Positions 54,296-61,977 of a stretch of DNA of 64,000 bases are shown in pieces. The stretch is from assembly GCF_008641105.1 (NCBI RefSeq), contig NZ_VTTI01000001.1, positions 455,750 to 519,749 on the forward strand, written 5' to 3'. The DNA comes from Halopseudomonas salina. GTDB lineage: Bacteria > Pseudomonadota > Gammaproteobacteria > Pseudomonadales > Pseudomonadaceae. The translations under genes were made by a program, and so were the position numbers. Below the pieces are notes generated by a model that saw nothing but the letters and a program-made list of their open reading frames with translations, was not told the origin of the DNA and did no database searches. Position 1 is the stretch's first letter; each line of letters begins with the position of its first letter.

Positions 54296-55231
54296 GTGCG
54301 TAAGACACTTTTGAGGATGACGCTACGGCAGCTTCAGGTATTCCGCGCAGTATGTAGTTGCCACTCCTTCAGCCGCGCAGCGGAGGACATGGCCCTTACC
54401 CAGTCGGCAGTCAGCCAGCAGATCAGGCAACTGGAAGAGCAGGTCGAGCAGCCGCTGTTCGAATATGTAGGCCGCAAGCTGTACCTCACCGAAGCGGCTA
54501 ACAGTCTGCTGGCGGCCAGCGAAGATATATTTGCGCGTCTGGAAAGTCTGGATATGAGTCTTTCGACTTTGCAGGGCAATTTGCAGGGCGAGCTGCGTCT
54601 GGCCGTGGTCAGCAGCATTCAGTACCTGACACCTCACCTGCTCGCTGCCTTTCGTGAGCACTATCCGGGAGTGTCATTCCGGCTCGAAATCGCCACCCGG
54701 GGCCAGGTCATTCAACGCCTGCGCGACAATCTGGATGATGTAGTGCTGATGGGGCTGGTGCCGGAGGACCGGGCTCTGGAGTTCTTTCCATTCCTTAACA
54801 ACCCGATTATCGCCGTGGCCAATACGGATCATCCGCTGGCACGGCGCAGCGACCTATCGCTTGCCGAGATCGAGGGAGTGATGGTGCTGCAGCGTGAGCC
54901 GGGCTCGGGAACACGCAAGGCCAGTGATGATTTTCTTCAGGAAAAACGGGTGCATCTACAGCAATCAATGCAACTGGGCTCAAGCGAAAGCCTGATCCAG
55001 GGAGCAATAGCTGGCCTGGGTATCGCTCTTGTGTCTGGCCACGCGGCTTCGGCATTTATCCGCAGTGGCGCTCTGGTGCGCCTGGATTTCACCGAGCTGC
55101 CGCTGTATCGCAGCTGGTGCGCTGTGCATGCGCGTGGCAAGCGACTCAGCCCTGTGGCCCAGGCTTTTCTGGCATTTCTCCGCTCCGAACGGGCTCAGAT
55201 ACGGGGCCTGGCAGAGCAGTTCAATGCCTGA
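54296..55231 (+). CDS. LysR-family regulator of pyruvate carboxylase genes
   Basis: A 311-residue LysR-type regulator: N-terminal winged helix (LRQLQVFRAVCSCHSFSRAAEDMALTQSAVSQQIRQLEEQ) and a C-terminal effector-binding domain resembling the CbbR/CysB group. It is divergent from pycA with a shared 140-bp gap, the arrangement of the P. aeruginosa regulator PycR, so it probably controls pycAB; the effector is unknown. The start is GTG 54296; an ATG seven codons later is possible. Confidence 0.85.
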   Translation: MRKTLLRMTLRQLQVFRAVCSCHSFSRAAEDMALTQSAVSQQIRQLEEQVEQPLFEYVGRKLYLTEAANSLLAASEDIFARLESLDMSLSTLQGNLQGELRLAVVSSIQYLTPHLLAAFREHYPGVSFRLEIATRGQVIQRLRDNLDDVVLMGLVPEDRALEFFPFLNNPIIAVANTDHPLARRSDLSLAEIEGVMVLQREPGSGTRKASDDFLQEKRVHLQQSMQLGSSESLIQGAIAGLGIALVSGHAASAFIRSGALVRLDFTELPLYRSWCAVHARGKRLSPVAQAFLAFLRSERAQIRGLAEQFNA

Positions 55232-55249
55232 TAGCGGTAAACCGGATAA

Positions 55250-55441
55250 TCAATGCATCCAGATACCCGGACGCCTCGCTTCGATGATGTCCGGGAAGTC
55301 GCATACTTGGGCGTGCAGCGCCTGACTTTCCCGATACTCCTCGATCGCCCTGCGATAGGCCATGCGCTTGCGATCTTCATTCTGCCGGCGCTGTTTACGT
55401 ACCGAGCTGCTGCCATCTTCGAAATCGGAATCAAAAGACAT
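55250..55441 (-). CDS. Small charged conserved hypothetical protein
   Basis: A 63-residue protein with an acidic N-terminus (SFDSDFEDGSSS) and a basic helical middle (VRKQRRQNEDRKRMAYRRAIEEYRES). The ATG has a good GGAG site (55441). It loosely recalls the small PA3496-type proteins of pseudomonads, but I am not sure. It lies tail to tail with the LysR gene. No function can be given. Confidence 0.55.
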   Translation of the reverse strand: MSFDSDFEDGSSSVRKQRRQNEDRKRMAYRRAIEEYRESQALHAQVCDFPDIIEARRPGIWMH

Positions 55442-55614
55442 TGTGGTTCTCCGCTGTGTGAGTACCTGATCAACTTGCGCGCCGAGGATGACGGGATGGT
55501 TACAGAACGGTGAAACAACCTTGAATTTGAGGCTGAGTAAAGGAAGGGGCCGATTCCAGAGGAGGAGCAGTCGACTTGCTCACAGAAACACATCGGGTAT
55601 GGAGGGGTGCAGGA

Positions 55615-56040
55615 TCAAGAAGCAGAGGGGAGTTTCGAGGATATGTCTCCTCCCTGACCTGCTTGCACTTCGTCCATTTCCCGGGCCGGATAGTAGCGGA
55701 TTGAAAGACGTGACTGCCAGTTGCCCTGGTTCTCATGCTGACAGTCTTCTTCAGTATCGAAGTGCACGTTCACGGCTATGTCATCCACTTGCATATGCGC
55801 CTCACGCAGTGCGGTTGCGGTCAGCTGATACAACAGCCTGCCGCTACCTGCTTCCAGAGCGTTCGTGAGGCTGGCGCGCGTATTGAAAACCCATACAACA
55901 TGAATCCCCGTCGGATCGAGGTAACCCTCGGCTAGCGGTATAAGCCATGCCAGACCAGGCACTTCCGGCTTGGCGAGCTCAAGCGACCGGTGTAACGCCG
56001 CAAGCAGGCGCTTCGACGTTATCTGATGGTCGGGGTTCAC
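55615..56040 (-). CDS. Hypothetical protein, unknown
   Basis: A 141-residue soluble protein without signal peptide or membrane segment. It starts at GTG 56040, eight bases after AGGAGT; the frame is open far upstream through the dksA-like gene but that part is shadow. The sequence looks like an alpha/beta domain (PGLAWLIPLAEGYLDPTGIHVVWVFNTRASL, DDIAVNVHFDTEEDCQ) with a disordered tail. It follows the DksA2-like gene by 40 bp on the same strand. I do not recognise a family. The 173 bp between it and the 63-residue gene hold nothing I can name. Confidence 0.6.
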   Translation of the reverse strand: MNPDHQITSKRLLAALHRSLELAKPEVPGLAWLIPLAEGYLDPTGIHVVWVFNTRASLTNALEAGSGRLLYQLTATALREAHMQVDDIAVNVHFDTEEDCQHENQGNWQSRLSIRYYPAREMDEVQAGQGGDISSKLPSAS

Positions 56041-56080
56041 TATGGAATACTCCTGCCGGCTGTGCCGGTCCTGTAAAAGG

Positions 56081-56500
56081 TCATACTTCGCGAACATGGC
56101 GCTCGAGTTGCTCCTGGCGTTGCTTGGCTTCGATGCTGAGTGTGGCAGTCGGGCGCAGTAGAAGCCGACGCAGCCCGATAGGGTCACCTGTTTCCGCACA
56201 CCAGCCGTATTCCCCGCTGGCAACACGATCAAGCGCCTGATCGATCTTGTCGAGCAGCCGTTTTTCGCGCTCCAGCATATGCAGCTGCGATTGACGCTGT
56301 TCCTCGGCACTGCCCACGTCTCCAGGATCGGAAGGCATTTCGTATTCACGCAGCCCCTGAAAGTCGCGATCTATTCTTTCGCGCAGCTCTTCACGCTCTG
56401 TGGTCAGCAGGTGCTTGAAGAATGCCAGCTGGGATTCGCTCATGTACTCATCGGCTGGTTGCGCGAGAAGTTCTTCCTTGGTCAATAGAGATGTTCCCAT
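56081..56500 (-). CDS. DksA/TraR-family protein, zinc-free DksA2-like
   Basis: RNA-polymerase secondary-channel protein of 139 residues. The coiled-coil tip reads DPGDVGSAEE and the globular end GEYGWCAETGDPIGLRRLLLRPTATLSIEA. Of the four zinc cysteines of DksA only Cys101 remains; the others are Thr104, Ser122 and Ala125. This CxxT-X17-(T/S)xxA pattern is what I recall for P. aeruginosa DksA2, which works without zinc and supports growth under zinc limitation. A canonical dksA is presumably elsewhere. Confidence 0.8.
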   Translation of the reverse strand: MGTSLLTKEELLAQPADEYMSESQLAFFKHLLTTEREELRERIDRDFQGLREYEMPSDPGDVGSAEEQRQSQLHMLEREKRLLDKIDQALDRVASGEYGWCAETGDPIGLRRLLLRPTATLSIEAKQRQEQLERHVREV

Positions 56501-56692
56501 GGTGAATGGCCTGTGTTGTCCTGTGGCCTAATTCAGAGCGCTTTCAGCGGGTAAAAGTTCCGTATCGTGGGCCTGGGAGCCAGTAACGACTTTCCGAGAG
56601 CAAATGTGAGTTGAGCGTGCGCTGCTTTCGCAATGGGTGAAGCTGACGCACAATATCCTGACCGCAACTGGCAGCCAGATGGAAATGAGTTG

Positions 56693-57406
56693 ATGGAACA
56701 ACGGGGCACGTTATCGAGTTGGGATGACAACAAGGGCTTTGGCTTTATCCAGCCGGAGGGCGGCGGCGCAAAGCTTTTCGTGCATATCTCCGTGATGCGT
56801 GGCGACGCGCGGCCAAGTCAGGGCGACACTGTTCTTTATCTGGCAGGCAAGGATGAGCAAGGCCGTCTGCGAGCGACGCACATGCGTGGTGAGGGGCTGA
56901 GTATTGATATGGCATCGATCCGTCGCAAGCCTCGGGAAGCGGGAGCTGACAAGCGTGAAAGACCGGCTCCGGTCGCTGCGAGGAAACCGCAGAGCAAAAG
57001 TATTCCGCGCACTGCCGGTATTCAGAATCTGCCACTCAAGTTGATGATCTGGGTCGGGCTCTGCGCCCTTCCAGGGTCCGGCTCGTTGATGCTGTACCTG
57101 CAACAGGGCTGGATAGCGCCGCTGGCAGCGTACTTGGCAATCAGCGTGATCAGTTTTCTGATGTACCGATCCGACAAGCGCAGTGCCCGCGAGTCAGGTC
57201 AGCGTACCCCTGAGAATCTGCTGCACCTGTCCGAGCTGTTAGGGGGGTGGCCCGGGGCCTTGATTGCCCAGCAGCGTTTCCGGCACAAGACCCGGAAGAC
57301 CTCGTACCAGACTATCTTCTGGCTGATAGTGGCAACCCATCAGCTGTTCTGGGCTGACAGGCTGCTGCTGGATGGAAAATACCTGGCGCGTGTACTGGGC
57401 AACTGA
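56693..57406 (+). CDS. Cold-shock domain and DUF1294 membrane protein
   Basis: A 237-residue fusion: an N-terminal cold-shock domain (RGTLSSWDDNKGFGFIQPEGGGAKLFVHISVM, with RNA-binding aromatic residues), a basic linker, and a C-terminal DUF1294 membrane domain with about three helices and the motif RTPENLLHLSELLGGWPGALIAQQRFRHKTRK. This fusion is common in pseudomonads; the function is unknown. ATG 56693 is the natural start. It converges on the ABC-F gene with a 3-bp gap. Confidence 0.85.
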   Translation: MEQRGTLSSWDDNKGFGFIQPEGGGAKLFVHISVMRGDARPSQGDTVLYLAGKDEQGRLRATHMRGEGLSIDMASIRRKPREAGADKRERPAPVAARKPQSKSIPRTAGIQNLPLKLMIWVGLCALPGSGSLMLYLQQGWIAPLAAYLAISVISFLMYRSDKRSARESGQRTPENLLHLSELLGGWPGALIAQQRFRHKTRKTSYQTIFWLIVATHQLFWADRLLLDGKYLARVLGN

Positions 57407-57409
57407 GGC

Positions 57410-58999
57410 TTATACCGCCACACCCAGTTCACGCAGGTAATCATCATAGGTGCCGTTGAAGTCGGTCACGCCGTTTTCGTTCAGCTCGATGATGCGGGTT
57501 GCCAGGCTGGATACGAACTCCCGGTCATGGCTGACGAAGATCAGCGTGCCGGGGTAGTTTTCCAGTGCCAGGTTGAGCGCCTCGATGGATTCCATATCCA
57601 GGTGGTTGGTCGGTTCGTCCATGATCATCACGTTGGCTTTCTGCAGGATCAGCTTGCCAAACAGCATGCGGCCCTGCTCACCGCCGGAAATCACTTTCAC
57701 CGATTTCAGAATGTCATCGTTGGAAAACAGCATACGGCCCAGGGTGCCGCGCACCAGCTGCTCGCCACCGGTGGTCCACTGCGACATCCAGTCGAACAGG
57801 GTCCAGTCGTTTTTGAAATCGTCGGCATGTTCCTGAGCGAAATAGCCCAGGTCGGCACTTTCGGCCCATTTGACGGTGCCGGACATTGGCGGTAACTCGT
57901 CCACCAGTGTGCGCAGCAAAGTGGTTTTGCCGATGCCGTTGGGCCCGATGATCGCTACCCGTTCGCCGGCTTCGATTTGCAGGCTCAGGTTCTTGAACAG
58001 TGCCTCTCCGTCGAAACCCTGGCTGACCTGATCAAGGATCACCGCCTGGCGGTGCAGCTTCTTGTTCTGATCGAAGCGGATGAAGGGGCTAATGCGGCTG
58101 GAAGGCTTGACCTCATCGAGCTGGATCTTGTCGATCTGCTTGGCGCGGCTGGTCGCCTGCTTGGCCTTGGAGGCGTTGGCGGAGAAGCGGCTGACGAAGG
58201 TCTGCAGCTCGGCGATCTGCGCCTTCTTCTTGGCGTTGTCGGAGAGCAGACGCTCGCGGGCCTGAGTTGCGGCCATCATGTATTCATCGTAGTTGCCTGG
58301 GAACAGGCGCAACTCGCAGAAATCCAGGTCCGCCATGTGCGTACATACGCTATTGAGGAAGTGGCGATCGTGGGAAATGATGATCATGGTGCTGTTGCGC
58401 ATGGTCAACTGACTTTCCAGCCAACGAATGGTATTGATATCCAGGTGGTTGGTCGGCTCGTCCAGCAAGAGCACTTCCGGATCGGAAAACAGCGCCTGGG
58501 CCAGCAGCACACGCAGCTTCCAGCCGGGGGCGATCTCGCTCATCGGGCCGCTGTGCTGGGCTAACGGAATGCCCAGGCCAAGCAGCAGCTCGCCAGCACG
58601 GGATTCAGCGGTATAGCCGTCCATTTCAGCGAACTCGGTCTCCAACTCGGCGACTTTCATGCCGTCTTCTTCGCTCATTTCCGCCATCGAATAGATGCGG
58701 TCCCGTTCGGCATGCACCTTCCACAGTTCTTCATGACCCATGATGACGGTGTCCAGCACGCTGTATTTTTCGTAAGCGAACTGGTCTTGACGCAATTTAC
58801 CCAGGCGCACATTGGGCTCGAGCATCACCTGACCGCCCGAGGGCTCCAGATCACCGCCAAGGATTTTCATGAAGGTGGATTTACCCGAGCCGTTGGCGCC
58901 GATCAGGCCGTAACGGTTACCACCGCCAAACTTGACTGACACGTTCTCGAAAAGAGGCTTGGCCCCGAACTGCATGGTGATATTGGCGGTGGAGATCAA
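57410..58999 (-). CDS. ABC-F family ATPase, YbiT type
   Basis: Soluble twin-ATPase of 529 residues acting on ribosomes. Two cassettes: Walker [10 protein letters not shown] and GPNGIGKTT, Walker B DEPTNHLD in both, and a linker with the arm/P-site tether region ([32 protein letters not shown]). It resembles E. coli YbiT from its first residues ([31 protein letters not shown]). The start is TTG at 58999, supported by this N-terminal match and an AGGA site nine bases upstream. A role in rescuing stalled translation is family knowledge. Confidence 0.92.
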   Translation of the reverse strand: MISTANITMQFGAKPLFENVSVKFGGGNRYGLIGANGSGKSTFMKILGGDLEPSGGQVMLEPNVRLGKLRQDQFAYEKYSVLDTVIMGHEELWKVHAERDRIYSMAEMSEEDGMKVAELETEFAEMDGYTAESRAGELLLGLGIPLAQHSGPMSEIAPGWKLRVLLAQALFSDPEVLLLDEPTNHLDINTIRWLESQLTMRNSTMIIISHDRHFLNSVCTHMADLDFCELRLFPGNYDEYMMAATQARERLLSDNAKKKAQIAELQTFVSRFSANASKAKQATSRAKQIDKIQLDEVKPSSRISPFIRFDQNKKLHRQAVILDQVSQGFDGEALFKNLSLQIEAGERVAIIGPNGIGKTTLLRTLVDELPPMSGTVKWAESADLGYFAQEHADDFKNDWTLFDWMSQWTTGGEQLVRGTLGRMLFSNDDILKSVKVISGGEQGRMLFGKLILQKANVMIMDEPTNHLDMESIEALNLALENYPGTLIFVSHDREFVSSLATRIIELNENGVTDFNGTYDDYLRELGVAV

Positions 59000-59161
59000 A
59001 AGAATGTCCTGCGGGAAAAGAATGGGTGGTCATCGGGCGCTGTACCGGGCCAGAAAACCGGACCGCGTATTCTACGGGCAATGCTTGTTTATTGACAGGG
59101 GCGTCCGACGAGCGTAGGGCACACCCGCCAGCACCGCGCAATCAGGAGAAAGGCGTCTGCC

Positions 59162-60307
59162 TCACGGCTCCAGCAGCGGCAGTGTCAGACAGAAATCAAT
59201 CGAGCCATCCGCCTGATCGGCGCATACGGAACCCTCGTGCGCCTGGACGATTGCCGCACAGATGTACAGTCCCATGCTCAGGCCGCTTTGCTCCGGCATG
59301 GCGCTATCACTGGTCACGGGCTGAAAAAGTCCTGCCATCTGTTCTGCGCTGAGCGGGTCAATCTGACTGCTGACGGTCAGCTTGCTGGTGTCATTCTGCC
59401 TTTGCAGATTAATAACAGTGGGTGTATGGGGTTTACTCTGCTGGCTTGCGTTATTCAGAAGGTGCGCAACAACCTCGGTGTAGCGTTCGGCGTCAACCAT
59501 CGCATGTATGCCGGGTTCGATCCGGGCTTCAATGATCAGATCCGCATATAGCTTCTGCTCGTCTTCCAGAACCGATTTGAGCAGAGCCGACAGATTGGTC
59601 GCTACCGGGTTGATACTGATCTTGTTGCCTGACTGCAACTGGTTGAGGTCGCGTACCTGAGCCAGCATGCGATTCATTTTCCTGCCCGCAGCAATAATGT
59701 GCCGGTTCAGCTCGATGTCACGTTCGTTTTGCGGGCGAAGCAGGGCAGCGGACATGGTTATGGACTGCAGCGGATTGGACAGGTCGTGCCCGAGCCTGGC
59801 GATAAGGCCCTGTTGCACGCGGTTGGCCGTCACGGCCCGTTGCAGGCAGGCTTCGAGTAAATCGCCACGCAGCGCATTGGCTGCCCCAATGTCGACTTCG
59901 CTCCAGCCCTCGGCCTGATCCGGTTGCTCATCGCGGAACCACATGATCCAGCCGTCTTCCGGAGGACAAAAGCAGATAGCCAGCACGGGATTTCCAGCGC
60001 CGCTATCCAGGTTCTGCATATCGCTGTTATAGGTGCCACATACGCCGGCTGCATGCAGGGAGGCAAGGGTTGCAAGTGCCCGTTGCTCGCAGCCGCCCCT
60101 CAGGCTGGCTACCTCCTGGTTAACGACGATAGCCGCTGAGTCGCAGACAACGGTGCCCGCAAGATTCAATTGAGGGTTACTCAGACAGTTTAGTAACTCT
60201 TCAGAGCCTTGAACGGCGAGAAGCAGAGAGGGTCGAGTATCGGGCGGGTTCCCGGCGGCTGGTAAATCCTGAGGTGGGTTGGTTTCGGGAGTACTCGACG
60301 TCGTCAT
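59162..60307 (-). CDS. Bacteriophytochrome-derived histidine kinase lacking the photosensory core
   Basis: A 381-residue kinase. After a Pro/Ser/Thr-rich N-terminus, about residues 25-150 resemble the PHY domain of P. aeruginosa BphP, but there is no PAS or GAF domain and no chromophore cysteine. The PHY tongue with its PRxSF motif seems deleted: WIMWFRDEQPDQAEGWSEVD joins directly. HisKA follows with LIARLGHDLSNPLQSITMSAALL (His about 171), then a HATPase domain with a degenerate G1 box. ATG 60307 has an AGGA site; the frame is open to 60388. The response regulator gene lies just upstream on the same strand. Confidence 0.75.
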   Translation of the reverse strand: MTTSSTPETNPPQDLPAAGNPPDTRPSLLLAVQGSEELLNCLSNPQLNLAGTVVCDSAAIVVNQEVASLRGGCEQRALATLASLHAAGVCGTYNSDMQNLDSGAGNPVLAICFCPPEDGWIMWFRDEQPDQAEGWSEVDIGAANALRGDLLEACLQRAVTANRVQQGLIARLGHDLSNPLQSITMSAALLRPQNERDIELNRHIIAAGRKMNRMLAQVRDLNQLQSGNKISINPVATNLSALLKSVLEDEQKLYADLIIEARIEPGIHAMVDAERYTEVVAHLLNNASQQSKPHTPTVINLQRQNDTSKLTVSSQIDPLSAEQMAGLFQPVTSDSAMPEQSGLSMGLYICAAIVQAHEGSVCADQADGSIDFCLTLPLLEP

Positions 60308-60458
60308 GCTAGGTCCTGATGATGTAGGGTCTTGGCGAAATGCATTAGTCGTGCTGAGTCCGGTTTGCCCGTTGGGGCCGGTTTCCATGGGGTACTACCG
60401 TCTCGCCATGTTCAGTCAATTGTGATCATAAGCTGCAAAATGGGAAGTTTTTTTTGCT

Positions 60459-60812
60459 TTATGCAGCCCCGTGAGTCAACTGCGCAAGGGTCTCGGCCAA
60501 TAACTCAATATCGTAGGGCTTGCAGAAAACGGGTCGGTTCACCCACTCAGCTGGCAGCCCCAGGGACCCGAAGCCGGTAGTGAACGCAAAGGGTACGCCC
60601 TTTTCTTCGAGCAACCGCGCCACCGGATATACTTCCCGCCCACCCAGATTGACATCCAGTAGTGCTCCATCCAGATCGAGGGTTTCGGCCAGGGATCCAG
60701 CCTGTTCTATGGTCGAAGCAATGGCAACTATGCTGAATCCATGGTCTGTCAGTACTTCCTCTAGCAGCTCTGCGATAACAGGCTCGTCTTCTACAATCAA
60801 TATTCGGGGCAT
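60459..60812 (-). CDS. Single-domain response regulator
   Basis: A 117-residue receiver domain with no output domain. Acidic pocket Glu8/Asp9, phospho-acceptor Asp53 (LLDVNLGG), Thr79 and Lys98 (FCKPYD) are all in place, so it should be phosphorylated. It lies 151 bp upstream of the phytochrome-derived kinase on the same strand and is the likely partner, as in bacteriophytochrome operons. The target is unknown. Confidence 0.88.
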   Translation of the reverse strand: MPRILIVEDEPVIAELLEEVLTDHGFSIVAIASTIEQAGSLAETLDLDGALLDVNLGGREVYPVARLLEEKGVPFAFTTGFGSLGLPAEWVNRPVFCKPYDIELLAETLAQLTHGAA

Positions 60813-60885
60813 CGGGTGAATTTACCTTGTCTTGACGTGCTGCGAACGGCCCGCAGCGCTCATCGATAAGCGATGGCTAACAGTG

Positions 60886-60928
60886 TCTGATTGCTACAAA
60901 CACAAGTCGTTCCAATCAAGTCGTTCCA
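60886..60928 (-). promoter_or_regulatory. 12-bp direct repeats and possible ECF-sigma promoter
   Basis: TGGAACGACTTG occurs twice on the minus strand (60928-60917 and 60914-60903) with a 14-bp period, about 100 bp upstream of the response regulator gene. From the nearer copy GAACGA, 16 bases and TCAGA (60890-60886) resemble an AlgU/RpoE-type promoter. Both readings are tentative. The 187-bp gap otherwise shows nothing. Confidence 0.35.
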
Positions 60929-60999
60929 GTCACGCATGTCTTGAGCGTTGGCAGGCCGATAAATGCCTCGCGTAAGCAGCCCGGAAGTCTTGGCGCAAA

Positions 61000-61923
61000 T
61001 CAATCGTTGTTGTCGAGATTGCGCTGCCCAGCCTTATGGGTCAGGCGAAGTCCGCGTAAACTGCGTTTGACATTCTTCAGGTGATTGACCAGCGCCGGCC
61101 CTCGGCGCATCGCCATGCCCATGGCGAGTACATCGATAACCACCAGGTGGGCGATGCGCGACGACAAGGGGGTATAGATATCCGTGTCTTCGGTCACGTC
61201 GATTGCGATGTGTATCTGCGCGAGCTCAGCCAGCGGGGTGTGGCTGGGGCACAGACTGATGAGCGTAGCGCCGGTTTCTCTGACCAGCGCGGCTGAATGC
61301 AGCAAGTCCTTGGTGCGGCCGGTCTGGGAAATGGTCACGGCCACATCCTGTGGCCCCAATGTAACGGCTGACATCGCCTGCATATGCGGGTCGGAATAGG
61401 CGGCAGTGGACACCTGCAGGCGGAAGAATTTGTGCTGCGCATCGCTGGCCACGGCGCCTGATGCTCCAAAGCCATAAAACTCCACCCGCCGGGCATCGCT
61501 CAGCGCTTCGATCGCCCGCTCCACCTTATGCGGGTCCAGACGTTCACGCACGTCCATCAGCGTGGCCAGCGTAGTATCAAATATCTTGTGGGCGAGCTGA
61601 CCGACATTGTCGTCCTCACTGATGGAGAACTGACCGAAACTGGCCCCGGCAGCCAGGCTCTGGGCCAGACGCAGTTTGAGATCCTGAAACCCGGTACAGC
61701 CTATAGCCCTGCAGAACCGGACGATGGTGGGTTCACTGATACCCACTTCCCGCGCGAGATCGGCCATCGACGAATGCATGACGTCGGCCGCGTGACCAAG
61801 CACATGGTCGGCGACCTTGAGTTCGGATTTGCGCAGTTGCTGACGGCTGGCGGCAATGTGCTGGAGCAGGTTCACGTGGGCTTCATAGGTTTTGGCTTCG
61901 TGGTAGTCTGGGTTCGACAACAT
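61000..61923 (-). CDS. hexR: Glucose-metabolism repressor HexR
   Basis: RpiR-family repressor that senses 2-keto-3-deoxy-6-phosphogluconate. The 307 residues have an N-terminal helix-turn-helix (ELKVADHVLGHAADVMHSSMADLAREVGISEPTIVRFCRAIGC) and a C-terminal SIS sugar-phosphate domain (VEFYGFGASGAVASDAQHKFFRL, ISQTGRTKDLL). ATG 61923 is the natural start. It is divergent from zwf, with a HexR palindrome only 10-24 bp from its start codon, so it should repress itself and zwf. Confidence 0.92.
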   Translation of the reverse strand: MLSNPDYHEAKTYEAHVNLLQHIAASRQQLRKSELKVADHVLGHAADVMHSSMADLAREVGISEPTIVRFCRAIGCTGFQDLKLRLAQSLAAGASFGQFSISEDDNVGQLAHKIFDTTLATLMDVRERLDPHKVERAIEALSDARRVEFYGFGASGAVASDAQHKFFRLQVSTAAYSDPHMQAMSAVTLGPQDVAVTISQTGRTKDLLHSAALVRETGATLISLCPSHTPLAELAQIHIAIDVTEDTDIYTPLSSRIAHLVVIDVLAMGMAMRRGPALVNHLKNVKRSLRGLRLTHKAGQRNLDNND

Positions 61924-61932
61924 GGGATTTCT

Positions 61933-61947
61933 TGTAGTTATACTACA
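61933..61947. promoter_or_regulatory. HexR operator
   Basis: TGTAGT-TAT-ACTACA is a perfect palindrome close to the known HexR consensus (TGTARTWAAATTACA type). It lies in the 54-bp divergent gap between hexR and zwf. Confidence 0.85.
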
Positions 61948-61977
61948 AATCCTTTCCCCCTGCCTCCATCCGGGAGA

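Noticed and set aside
61528..61977. N-terminal extension of zwf across hexR
   Set aside because: It is antisense to the conserved hexR; the Zwf nucleotide loop begins just after 61978.
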